From an uncultured Eubacteriales bacterium (lineage in GTDB: Bacteria; Bacillota; Clostridia; Lachnospirales; Lachnospiraceae), in the NCBI GenBank assembly GCA_949292785.1, contig CASFBK010000003.1, positions 181,164-245,163 on the forward strand: a DNA stretch of 64,000 bases. The letters run 5' to 3'. Shown here in pieces: positions 43,843 to 51,429 of the stretch. Under the pieces are notes generated by a model. The model did not search any database, was not told the DNA's origin, and was given only the letters and a program-made list of their open reading frames with translations. Positions within the stretch are counted from its first letter, which is position 1, and every line of letters begins with the position of its first letter. The position numbers and the translations under genes are program-made.

Positions 43843-45057
43843 TTATAGATTCATTGACATTCCAGCCGGAACCATAATGATTACCAGCACCACCAAAAGC
43901 ATTAGCAGCATAGGAAACAGGAGCTTTGTACCAGCCTCTTCTCCCGCTTTTTTCACTCGCGCTTTGTGCTTTTCATAGACTTCTATTTTTTCTTCTTCTA
44001 AGATTCTTTGAATTTGTACATTCCCCTTTTTTACATTCTGTGCCAATATTGCTGCCAGCTTCCGATATTCTGCAATCCGACATCGCTCGCCAAAATTTTT
44101 ATATGACTGTACCTCGCCGATTCCGTCCTGCATCTCATAGACTGTTGTCAGCATTTCTTCATAGGCGGGTTTTATGGGAATGTTTCTTTCTTCTCTGCGT
44201 TTTCGATATGCCTCCGCAATTCGTTTCCACGCCATTGCTGCATTCATACCTGCTCCCATAAGCAAAATGAGCTTTCCTAAAATCTCGGGATAATCCATTT
44301 GCAGCTGCCGCTCCCGCTCCTTTTTCACTTTTTTCTCTTTTTCCTTTTCAGATGCCAGAATACAGACTGCTGCGACAATTCCAAGCACCGCCACCGGAAG
44401 GCTACGATTTTCCGTCTTTTCTTTCCATAAAAGTTTTACATCACCGATTTCCTTTGGAAGTGTCAGCTTGTTTTCCCCGGTCTTTTCATTTTCCTGCTCC
44501 AATGCTGCTTTCACCTTTTCTATCAGCAGTTCTTTGGACCCCTTTTCGAAAGGAACTACCTGTATTGCAAACTCATAAATGGAAGTCTCTTTCTGACATT
44601 CCATTTCGGCAAAAACGGTTATCACTTCCGCCTTTTGGGGCAGCTGTCGTATAGTGCCATCGGGATAAAAAATCCTATAATCCGAAAAACTATATTCCAC
44701 TTTTACCATTCCGTCCTGAAGGGTATCCGGCAAATACAAATCTTTGTTGATTTCTTCCAGACTTTGATTGGCTCCTAAGATTTGCTGTTCCAGCTCTTTC
44801 TGTGCCTTAGAAAACGTTTCTTTCTTTTCTTCCATAGTCAGCTTACGTTCCTCTGCAGTTACAGTCCATGCATCATCCGTAAAGAGCCCCTCTGCTTCCA
44901 GAATATATTCCTTTTCTATGCTGCCCTCTCCCGGTTCCCCACGCATTACAAAATCAGAATCCGTGTTTTTCCCATCCTTTACCCACAACAAAACGGCCAG
45001 CAAACATCCCGCTATTACTGCCAATACTGCCTGTTTTTGACTTTTTCTTAATGCCAA
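43843..45057 (-). CDS. tadC: TadC-like protein with large N-terminal ectodomain (404 aa)
   Basis: The C-terminal half is a type II secretion F (GspF) domain (about 245-380: MDYPEILGKLILLMGAGMNA, then ILAQNVKKGNVQIQRILEEE) with a final helix FPMLLMLLVVLVIIMVP. The N-terminal half is unusual: TM1 (QAVLAVIAGCLLAVLLWV), about 185 extracellular or periplasm-equivalent residues, then TM2 (LPVAVLGIVAAVCIL). The start is TTG at 45057 with AAGGGAG just upstream; no ATG or GTG is available. Works with TadB and TadA to assemble the pilus. Confidence 0.85.
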   Translation of the reverse strand: MALRKSQKQAVLAVIAGCLLAVLLWVKDGKNTDSDFVMRGEPGEGSIEKEYILEAEGLFTDDAWTVTAEERKLTMEEKKETFSKAQKELEQQILGANQSLEEINKDLYLPDTLQDGMVKVEYSFSDYRIFYPDGTIRQLPQKAEVITVFAEMECQKETSIYEFAIQVVPFEKGSKELLIEKVKAALEQENEKTGENKLTLPKEIGDVKLLWKEKTENRSLPVAVLGIVAAVCILASEKEKEKKVKKERERQLQMDYPEILGKLILLMGAGMNAAMAWKRIAEAYRKRREERNIPIKPAYEEMLTTVYEMQDGIGEVQSYKNFGERCRIAEYRKLAAILAQNVKKGNVQIQRILEEEKIEVYEKHKARVKKAGEEAGTKLLFPMLLMLLVVLVIIMVPAGMSMNL

Positions 45058-45071
45058 ATGCTCCCTTCTTT

Positions 45072-45812
45072 CTATCTATGTACTTCTACGATTTTTTGTG
45101 CCAGCAGACAGGAAGCTCCATAAACGGTAAGACACAGGCTCATAATCAACACACCCGGAAGATTCCCATATAAGGGTTCTAAAAATTCCGGCATTCCCAC
45201 TCCTATGTAAATCAGGATTCCACAAGGCACCAGCGCCATAATTTTTTGTTCCAGCTTCTTTCCTGAGATTAAGGTCTCAATTTCCCTTTGTACCTCTATC
45301 TGTTCTGCAATTCTTTCTGTGCTGTCCCGAAAAATCTTAACTACATCGCCACCGCCTCGCTTTGCAAATCCAAACACCTGGGAAAAGCTTTCGATTTCTT
45401 CTATTCCACTTCTCTCTGCAAAATCTTCTAACAATTTTTCTATGGGTATGTTCATTCTAAGCTGATGATTAATGACTGCAAATTCCCGCGCCATAACACA
45501 TTCTTTTCCATATAATTGAACAAAATCCCGTTCTCCCTCGCGAAAAGCATTTTCCATGGAATAGCCTGCTTTGAGTAGTCCTGCAATTATCTGAAGCATC
45601 TCCTGAAACTGATAAAGCATTTCCTGCTCCCGCTTTTCCTTCCGATACCTTCGCAGCTGCCTTTTGGAGATTTCTAAACAAAGTGGAAATAATAGCACGG
45701 CATAAACACTTCGATAGAAAAGCCATGCGACCATTCCGGTTCCCGCTGCCGCAATGCTGAAACACACCAGCCATTCTTTCCGGGAAAAATAATATTTACT
45801 GTAATCCGGCAT
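45072..45812 (-). CDS. tadB: TadB-like pilus assembly membrane protein (246 aa)
   Basis: Two N-terminal hydrophobic segments (LVCFSIAAAGTGMVAWLFYR), a GspF domain (about 60-195: LYQFQEMLQIIAGLLKAGYS, then SFSQVFGFAKRGGGDVVKIF) and C-terminal helices. It is the usual partner of TadC on the ATPase TadA. It overlaps the tadA 3' end by 17 bases, with GGAGG six bases before the ATG, so translation is coupled. Confidence 0.9.
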   Translation of the reverse strand: MPDYSKYYFSRKEWLVCFSIAAAGTGMVAWLFYRSVYAVLLFPLCLEISKRQLRRYRKEKREQEMLYQFQEMLQIIAGLLKAGYSMENAFREGERDFVQLYGKECVMAREFAVINHQLRMNIPIEKLLEDFAERSGIEEIESFSQVFGFAKRGGGDVVKIFRDSTERIAEQIEVQREIETLISGKKLEQKIMALVPCGILIYIGVGMPEFLEPLYGNLPGVLIMSLCLTVYGASCLLAQKIVEVHR

Positions 45813-47040
45813 TTATTTCCTCCATTCCTGCCGCTATCAGCTTTTCCCGATGCTGCATTTCTCCCTTTTTCTCCCAAAAACCCATGATTCTTCCAGATTG
45901 CATTCCCCTTTCTACAAATTCATACAATGGATTCAACTGAATCTCTCCCTCTTTTACTCCATCTAATTCCATGATAGATAGCACTCTGCGACTTTTATCC
46001 CGCAGTCTGCCCAGATGTACCATAATGTCAATTCCAGAAGCTATCTGAGCGCGAATTGCCGATAGCGGCAGCTCCATCCCCATCAAAACCATGGTCTCCA
46101 TGCGGCTTAACATGTCCTGACAGCTATTGGCATGTCCGGTACTTAAGGAACCGTCGTGTCCGGTATTCATTGCCTGAAGCATGTCCAGACACTCTGCGCC
46201 TCGAATTTCCCCAACAATAATACGAGTCGGGCGCATTCTTAGTGCGGTGCGAATCAAATTCCGTATGCTAATTTCCAGTGTTCCTTCTACTCCGGCATTT
46301 CGCGTTTCCAGCCGCACCAGATTGGGAATTCCCTGTAACTGCAATTCTGCCGAATCTTCAATGGTAATCACTCGCTCTGTTTCCGGTATAAATGCTGATA
46401 ATGCATTGAGAAAAGTGGTCTTTCCTGAGCCTGTCCCTCCGGAAATAAAGATGTTGTATCCTGACTTTACCAGGCGTTCCAGCAGTGCCGCACATTCTGC
46501 ACCAATACTTTCTCCCGCTATCAGCTCCTCCATTCCCAGAGGATGCTTTGGAAACTTTCGTATGGTTACTGCCGGGCCGTCTATGGCAATCGGGTCGAGC
46601 ACCACATTTACTCTTGAGCCGTCTGCCAGCCTGGTATCTGCAATGGGCTGAGCTGTATTTATCATACGGTTATGATTTCCCACCATTTGTTGAATGATAT
46701 CTTCCAACCGCTCCTTCGAGGAAAAAAACTGGTTCCACAAAAACATACTGCCATTTTTTTCATAGAAAATCTTTCCGGCGCCATTTACCATAATCTCTGT
46801 AATATCCTCCCGCTCTAAAAGCTCCTGCAGCACATCCAGTCTGCGCAGGGAATGAAACACTTGAGTACGAAGCCTGCGCCTCTGACTTAGGGAAATTACC
46901 TTTTCTTTTGTATAGTCAAATATTTCTCCGTCAATTACTTCCAACAGTCGTTCCTCTTCATTTTCCCTGGTAACATCTAACCGCCTCAGTACCCGTTTCT
47001 TAATCTCTTCTGCTTCTTCCATCCAATAATTCTCTGACAT
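45796..47040 (-). CDS. tadA: Tad pilus assembly ATPase TadA/CpaF (414 aa)
   Basis: Hexameric secretion ATPase that drives Flp pilus assembly. Walker A ISGGTGSGKTTF (residues 199-210), the Asp box region IEDSAELQLQGIPNLVRLET, Walker B RPTRIIVGEIRGAECLDMLQ and the His box DGSLSTGHANSCQDMLSRME are all intact. The N-terminal domain (to about 165) matches CpaF. It overlaps the upstream CpaE-like gene by 41 bases. Confidence 0.96.
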   Translation of the reverse strand: MSENYWMEEAEEIKKRVLRRLDVTRENEEERLLEVIDGEIFDYTKEKVISLSQRRRLRTQVFHSLRRLDVLQELLEREDITEIMVNGAGKIFYEKNGSMFLWNQFFSSKERLEDIIQQMVGNHNRMINTAQPIADTRLADGSRVNVVLDPIAIDGPAVTIRKFPKHPLGMEELIAGESIGAECAALLERLVKSGYNIFISGGTGSGKTTFLNALSAFIPETERVITIEDSAELQLQGIPNLVRLETRNAGVEGTLEISIRNLIRTALRMRPTRIIVGEIRGAECLDMLQAMNTGHDGSLSTGHANSCQDMLSRMETMVLMGMELPLSAIRAQIASGIDIMVHLGRLRDKSRRVLSIMELDGVKEGEIQLNPLYEFVERGMQSGRIMGFWEKKGEMQHREKLIAAGMEEINAGLQ

Positions 47041-48034
47041 AATCCCCCTGCTCTCCCCATAGCCATTGCTGCATCAAGCATCCCGGCATGAAGCTTTCCC
47101 GGCTCCACTCCGGCAGCGTAAGCCATGATATTTTTTCTTCTAATTCCGGATTCCGCTGACGTCTTACCATCCCTTCAAACTCCTTAGCAATTCCCCTTGC
47201 TAACACGTTTTGTTCCCGAGGAATATAAATGTGTCTGCACTGATTCCATATGCGAAAAAATCCCGGAAACATACTGCCCATATCTAACATAATGACGTCG
47301 TAGGATGTTCTTTTTAGTAATTCCATTAATGCACTGTAGTCTTCTTTTTCCAACTCACCCAGCAGAGTACCATCCCGTACAGGCGCAAGATAATCCAACT
47401 GCTCCATAGCATGTACGAAGCCACCCAGCTCTATGGACGTCTTTTGCTCTCTTTCCCGGCAAAAATACATCATATCCAGCAAATCTTTCTCGTATTCCTC
47501 CTGAAACCATTGCTCCAGACCACTACACTCTTTTAAACTAACATACAGCACCTTTTCTTTTTCTGCCAAAAGAGCAGCCATAGTCATAGCTAACGGCGTC
47601 TGCCAGATACTCTGCTCCGGGGAATACCACCCCAGAAATCTGACATCTTCCCCTAATATCCCAATGTCCTCTTTACGATATTCCTCATAATATCGGTAAA
47701 TACTTCGTATCATCACAGAAACCGGCTGATACTTTTCCACAGCGGGAAGTTTTTCCGGGAAAATATTCACATCTGTCTCTCCCTCTTCTCTTAAATAAAT
47801 CCAAAGAATATCTTTCCTCTGCTTTATTTCCTTCTGAATCCATGCTTCACTTAAAAGCGCCCTGCCTAATAAGACCACCTGAAAGCTCTGCTTTTCATAC
47901 TGTTCTTTAAATATTTCTGAGGACGAAAAGAAGCCGCCGCAAAAGTCTGTTCCCCGCTCCACAAAAAGCCAGGTACCCACACGTTCTCCATAGGACTGAT
48001 TTTCGTCGCATACTGCCACCGACAATTTACTCAA
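47000..48034 (-). CDS. CpaE/TadZ-like protein with degenerate P-loop (344 aa)
   Basis: An N-terminal receiver-like region (LSVAVCDENQSYGERVGTWL) precedes a MinD/ParA-like fold (FLGWYSPEQSIWQTPLAMTM, then VLYVSLKECSGLEQWF, YDVIMLDMGSMFPGFFRIWN). The Walker A Lys/Thr motif GKT is absent: the loop reads SPEQSIWQTPLA, so ATP hydrolysis is unlikely. TadZ proteins place the pilus machine at the pole. The TTG start at 48034 overlaps the previous stop (TTGA) and has GAGG upstream. Confidence 0.78.
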   Translation of the reverse strand: MSKLSVAVCDENQSYGERVGTWLFVERGTDFCGGFFSSSEIFKEQYEKQSFQVVLLGRALLSEAWIQKEIKQRKDILWIYLREEGETDVNIFPEKLPAVEKYQPVSVMIRSIYRYYEEYRKEDIGILGEDVRFLGWYSPEQSIWQTPLAMTMAALLAEKEKVLYVSLKECSGLEQWFQEEYEKDLLDMMYFCREREQKTSIELGGFVHAMEQLDYLAPVRDGTLLGELEKEDYSALMELLKRTSYDVIMLDMGSMFPGFFRIWNQCRHIYIPREQNVLARGIAKEFEGMVRRQRNPELEEKISWLTLPEWSRESFMPGCLMQQWLWGEQGDYVRELLDGRSRRD

Positions 48035-48531
48035 CCAACCACCTCACAAGCTATGAAAAAACCAATTAATATTGCAACTGAAAAATGAATGAAATTTTGT
48101 TTTCCCCCAGACTCTCTCGGGTATTTTAGAATCTTTCCTGTTGCCATCACCTGACATACATAATCCCGAAAGACACACAGACGTGAAAAAAGATTGCGTT
48201 CAAGAATAAGCTTACAGAATGATATTACTGCTCCAATGAAAAAACTTGCCATGATTGTAATACATGCTATTTTCAGATTCCAAATACTGCTAATTACGGA
48301 AAACAATTTGATGTCGCCTGCCCCAAGGGCACGCATAAGAAATAATAGATATAATAAGATAACCGGTATAGATACATTTACGATGAATATTCCCACTCCT
48401 CTGATTCCATATTGCCAGACTTGAATAAGGAGTCCTATAAGCAGTCCGCTTACAATCAGCCGGTTACTGATTCGACAGGACCTTATATCCATCCACACTG
48501 CCACGCTTAACAATAGCAGTGTCAAAATCAC
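48031..48531 (-). CDS. A24 family prepilin peptidase TadV/CpaA (166 aa)
   Basis: Cleaves the Flp and pseudopilin leaders in the membrane. Catalytic Asp15 (VWMDIRSCRISN) and Asp73 (GAGDIKLF) are in the canonical contexts. Five or six transmembrane segments. The GTG at 48531 is the start, although the SD is weak (GGAAA). It is the first gene of the Tad locus, 47 bases after the -10 box of a good promoter. Confidence 0.92.
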   Translation of the reverse strand: MILTLLLLSVAVWMDIRSCRISNRLIVSGLLIGLLIQVWQYGIRGVGIFIVNVSIPVILLYLLFLMRALGAGDIKLFSVISSIWNLKIACITIMASFFIGAVISFCKLILERNLFSRLCVFRDYVCQVMATGKILKYPRESGGKQNFIHFSVAILIGFFIACEVVG

Positions 48532-48577
48532 TCTCGTATTTCCAACTCATCACCTCACCTTTTTGTTTGTAATAGGG

Positions 48578-48606
48578 ATTATATATCAGAATATTTTTTC
48601 TGTAAA
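48578..48606 (-). promoter_or_regulatory. sigma-A promoter of the Tad pilus locus
   Basis: Minus strand TTTACA (48601-48606), 17 bases, TATAAT (48578-48583). The genes that follow, from the prepilin peptidase to the FHA protein, overlap or have short gaps, so one transcript could cover 9 kb. Confidence 0.78.
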
Positions 48607-48642
48607 GAGTAACAAAAAAACTTTTTTATTTTTGTAAAATAG

Positions 48643-48927
48643 TTACAAAAAACGATAGAGCATAATTCCATACAACAGCGCAAACCCGCTGATACCAAGG
48701 CTTCCGATTGTCAATGCGCTGACCGGATTAACCCCTACTGCTACGGCAATCCCCTGGGACTCAAGTATCTTATTTACAATGCTGATTCCCACAACTCCTA
48801 CCGCGGCACGGCTGAAAAAGACCGCTGCCACTCTTGCTTTCTGCTTCATAATTCCCATAAAAATCACTACCAGACAGATTCCGGCAATTGCTATCATTCC
48901 ATATTCCTGTTCCATATGCTGTTCCAT
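48643..48927 (-). CDS. BofA-like membrane protein (94 aa)
   Basis: The C-terminal part VGVNPVSALTIGSLGISGFA carries the V-N-P-x-(S/T)-A-L-x-x-G-x-L-G-x-x-G signature of the pro-sigma-K processing inhibitor BofA. Two N-terminal hydrophobic segments precede it. In Bacillus BofA restrains the SpoIVFB protease during sporulation. The SD is weak for either ATG (48927 or four codons in). It is divergent from the DUF2508 gene, a partnership seen in other Firmicutes. Confidence 0.82.
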   Translation of the reverse strand: MEQHMEQEYGMIAIAGICLVVIFMGIMKQKARVAAVFFSRAAVGVVGISIVNKILESQGIAVAVGVNPVSALTIGSLGISGFALLYGIMLYRFL

Positions 48928-49059
48928 CTATTTCTTTTTCTAAAATATATACATTTTGGAAAATTTTATGACTTTTTTGTATAGAGTTGGAATTTTTTGC
49001 TTATACTTAGTAAAAGAAGCTTTTGATTTGTCTCTATTTAGGAAAGGAAAGGGATTCAC

Positions 49060-49320
49060 ATGTTTCAGAGTTCAAAAAAGCAGCTGCCACATTCTACTGC
49101 TTACTCTTTACTTTTAGATGACTTAGAAAAGGCCAGATATGATCTGGCACTTGCTTATGATAATTTTCAAAATGCCATGGATCCGGACATGATAGACTCT
49201 TGTATTTATCAGGTAAATGCTTTGCAAATGCGGTATAAATTTCTGCTTACCCGGGTAAAGCAGCTCGCTCCTGTGGAAGAGGTTTCTACGGAAGAAGAAC
49301 TTTTTCTCCAAAAAGTTTAA
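49060..49320 (+). CDS. DUF2508 (YaaL-like) family protein (86 aa)
   Basis: A small helical cytoplasmic protein. LLLDDLEKARYDLALAYDNF, then DPDMIDSCIYQVNALQMRYK and FLLTRVKQ fit DUF2508, to which B. subtilis YaaL, encoded beside bofA, belongs. The BofA-like gene is again adjacent here, though divergent. GGAAAGGG precedes the ATG. Function is unknown, with sporulation inferred only from company. Confidence 0.82.
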   Translation: MFQSSKKQLPHSTAYSLLLDDLEKARYDLALAYDNFQNAMDPDMIDSCIYQVNALQMRYKFLLTRVKQLAPVEEVSTEEELFLQKV

Positions 49321-49322
49321 AT

Positions 49323-49372
49323 AAAAAGGGTTATGCTAAAACTTTTACTAATAAGTTTACATAACCCTTTTT
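49323..49372. terminator. bidirectional terminator between DUF2508 and second fliS
   Basis: A 13-bp outer stem (core AAAGGGTTATG/CATAACCCTTT, 49323-49335 and 49360-49372) encloses an inner AAACTT/AAGTTT stem. T-runs follow on both strands. Confidence 0.9.
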
Positions 49373-49378
49373 TCTATT

Positions 49379-49855
49379 TTATGCCAAAAATCCTCTGGTA
49401 CTTTCCGAGCCTTGAAGCGTTTCTGTCAAAGCTCCCTTTTGATAAGTCATACCAACCACTACCTGCTGGGTATGCTGCATCAACGGTTCCGAGGTATCGT
49501 GCTGTGCCGCTTCCCAGAAACCATCATAGAGATTGCGCAATACCTTTTTGGCATCCACAATGTTCTGTGATGAATTTTTTACGATAGCAAGCGCTAACAA
49601 TTCATTGATAAAACGATAAAGTGCATGAAGGTCCTTAGAAACCGGATAATTAAAATCCAATGTTCCCATAAGCCTTCTTACTACCTGCTGTGCCTTATGA
49701 ATGGAATCCTTAAACCCTTTGTAGTCCTCGGATTTTTCCGCCTCTAAGGCATCTTCCAGATAGGAAAACAGGATATCGTAAATAATAATCATCATTTCAC
49801 CGCGATTACAACAACTGAGTCTTCGGGTAAAATCCTGTTTTTTTTCATCTTTCAT
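49379..49855 (-). CDS. divergent FliS-like flagellin chaperone (158 aa)
   Basis: The middle (EMMIIIYDILFSYLEDALEA, then VVRRLMGTLDFNYPVSKDLH, ALYRFINELLALA) is FliS-like. The normal N-terminal Tyr-rich segment is replaced by MKDEKKQDFTRRLSCCNRGE, and a 25-residue C-terminal tail is added. It starts 14 bases after the second flagellin stop codon, so it is probably the chaperone dedicated to that flagellin. The bidirectional terminator follows. Confidence 0.85.
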   Translation of the reverse strand: MKDEKKQDFTRRLSCCNRGEMMIIIYDILFSYLEDALEAEKSEDYKGFKDSIHKAQQVVRRLMGTLDFNYPVSKDLHALYRFINELLALAIVKNSSQNIVDAKKVLRNLYDGFWEAAQHDTSEPLMQHTQQVVVGMTYQKGALTETLQGSESTRGFLA

Positions 49856-49868
49856 AGCTCAAAGCCCC

Positions 49869-51317
49869 CTACTGTAACAACTGAAGTACCTGCTGAGGAA
49901 TATCATTTGCCTGGGCAAGTACAGAGGTTGCCGCCTGGGATAATACGTTATATTTGGTATATTCGGACATCTCTTCTGCCATATCTACGTCTTCAATACG
50001 GGAAAGAGCTGCGGTCATATTCTCTTCTGTTCCTTCCAGACTGTTTACTGCTGAATCCAGACGATTCTGATATGCACCAATTTTGGAGCGCGCTTCACTT
50101 ACCTTACTGATAGCATAGTCAAAGCTGGTAATCGCTCTTCCGCCGCCTTCTACGGTACGCACATCTACATCATCAATATAAAGGCTCTTAGCAGAAATCT
50201 CCGGAATACGAACATCCATGGTCTGATTTTCGTTTGCACCAATCTGAAATGTCATAGTTCCTATATCCGTAACCTCCAGTGATACATCTCCTGTCACTCC
50301 CGGCAATACTTCAAAGCTTATTTCAAATCCACTTCTGTCTGTTATTTTCACACGTGTTCCTTCGGTAGACAAGGTTGCCTGTGGGGTAAATCCATTATCC
50401 CCTGTTCCAAAGGATACATCTGCGTCTGCGCCATGCTCTGTATATCCAGCGGCAGGAATTCCAAGATATGCTGCAAGGTCTGCATTGCTGCAGGTAATAT
50501 TGATTTCCTCAGAAGAACCATAACGATTAGATACAAATACCAATGTTCCGCCTGCTGCTACATCTGTCGGTACATATCCTGCATTTTCTGCCGTTCCTCC
50601 GGTAGCCGTAGTATCTGCTACTACCAAAAGATTGACATTTCCGGTCTCTGCGCCGGCACGAAGCTTTTCGTATACCTGTTCAAAGGTATCTCCTTCTTTA
50701 ATCTCTACTTCAACACCATTAATTACGACCTTACCTTCCTGTGCCGCAGTTACGGGTGCGGTTGAAGCTGCCGCTATTCCCTCACCAACTGCATGTTCTG
50801 CCTCTGCATTCACGGTCACGGAGTAAACTCCCTTTTCCACATTGTCAGAAATATCAATCCGGTCTATTCCCCTGACACTTGGGTATACTCTGATATCCTG
50901 GGTTCCATCTAACAGATTCATTGTATTATATTCCGTATCTCTGGAAACACGGTCAATTTCATCGGTAAGGGATGAAATCTCTGCCTGAATTGCCTCTAAA
51001 TCATCCGGTGTATTGGTCTCATTTGCTGCCTGTACGGAAAGCTCACGCATTCTTTGCAGCATATCTGCCACTTCATTCAATGCTCCGTCTGCCACCTCTA
51101 ATACAGAAACTCCATCAGAAGCATTTCTGGATGCCTGATTCAGACCCTTAATCTGAGCATTCATTTTGCTGGCAATCGCCATTCCTGCTGCATCATCTGA
51201 TGCATGATTGATACGAAGACCGGAAGATAAACGCTCTAAGGAAGCGGTCAATCCGTTTTCTGTTCTTAATAACTGTTTATTGGCAATAACTGCCGACATA
51301 TTGTGATTAATTTTCAT
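49869..51317 (-). CDS. flagellin, long form (482 aa)
   Basis: The N-terminal D0/D1 (MKINHNMSAVIANKQLLRTE, then LERLSSGLRINHASDDAAG) and the C-terminal helix (VLSQAATSVLAQANDIPQQV) are complete. Residues about 140-385 form an inserted outer domain not present in the short flagellin, with GKVVINGVEVEIKEGDTFEQ as in flagellin/hook accessory folds. The ATG at 51317 has AGAGGTG six bases upstream; the open frame starts three codons earlier at a GTG that overlaps this SD. It has its own sigma-28 promoter and is followed by its FliS-like partner. Confidence 0.95.
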   Translation of the reverse strand: MKINHNMSAVIANKQLLRTENGLTASLERLSSGLRINHASDDAAGMAIASKMNAQIKGLNQASRNASDGVSVLEVADGALNEVADMLQRMRELSVQAANETNTPDDLEAIQAEISSLTDEIDRVSRDTEYNTMNLLDGTQDIRVYPSVRGIDRIDISDNVEKGVYSVTVNAEAEHAVGEGIAAASTAPVTAAQEGKVVINGVEVEIKEGDTFEQVYEKLRAGAETGNVNLLVVADTTATGGTAENAGYVPTDVAAGGTLVFVSNRYGSSEEINITCSNADLAAYLGIPAAGYTEHGADADVSFGTGDNGFTPQATLSTEGTRVKITDRSGFEISFEVLPGVTGDVSLEVTDIGTMTFQIGANENQTMDVRIPEISAKSLYIDDVDVRTVEGGGRAITSFDYAISKVSEARSKIGAYQNRLDSAVNSLEGTEENMTAALSRIEDVDMAEEMSEYTKYNVLSQAATSVLAQANDIPQQVLQLLQ

Positions 51318-51366
51318 ATTCTGCACCTCTCTTATTTTTCAAGAATGTCAAGAATCTCCTGACTGA

Positions 51367-51394
51367 TATATCGGCTTCCCTGCCTGAAATATTA
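51367..51394 (-). promoter_or_regulatory. sigma-28 promoter of long flagellin
   Basis: Minus strand TAATATTT (51387-51394), 12 bases, CCGATATA (51367-51374). The -10 box is identical to that of the short flagellin. The leader of about 45 bases contains CAGGAGA, a possible but weaker CsrA site. Confidence 0.83.
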
Positions 51395-51429
51395 AGCCGT
51401 CTCTTCCATTTTCCGGCTATGAAGTTCTT

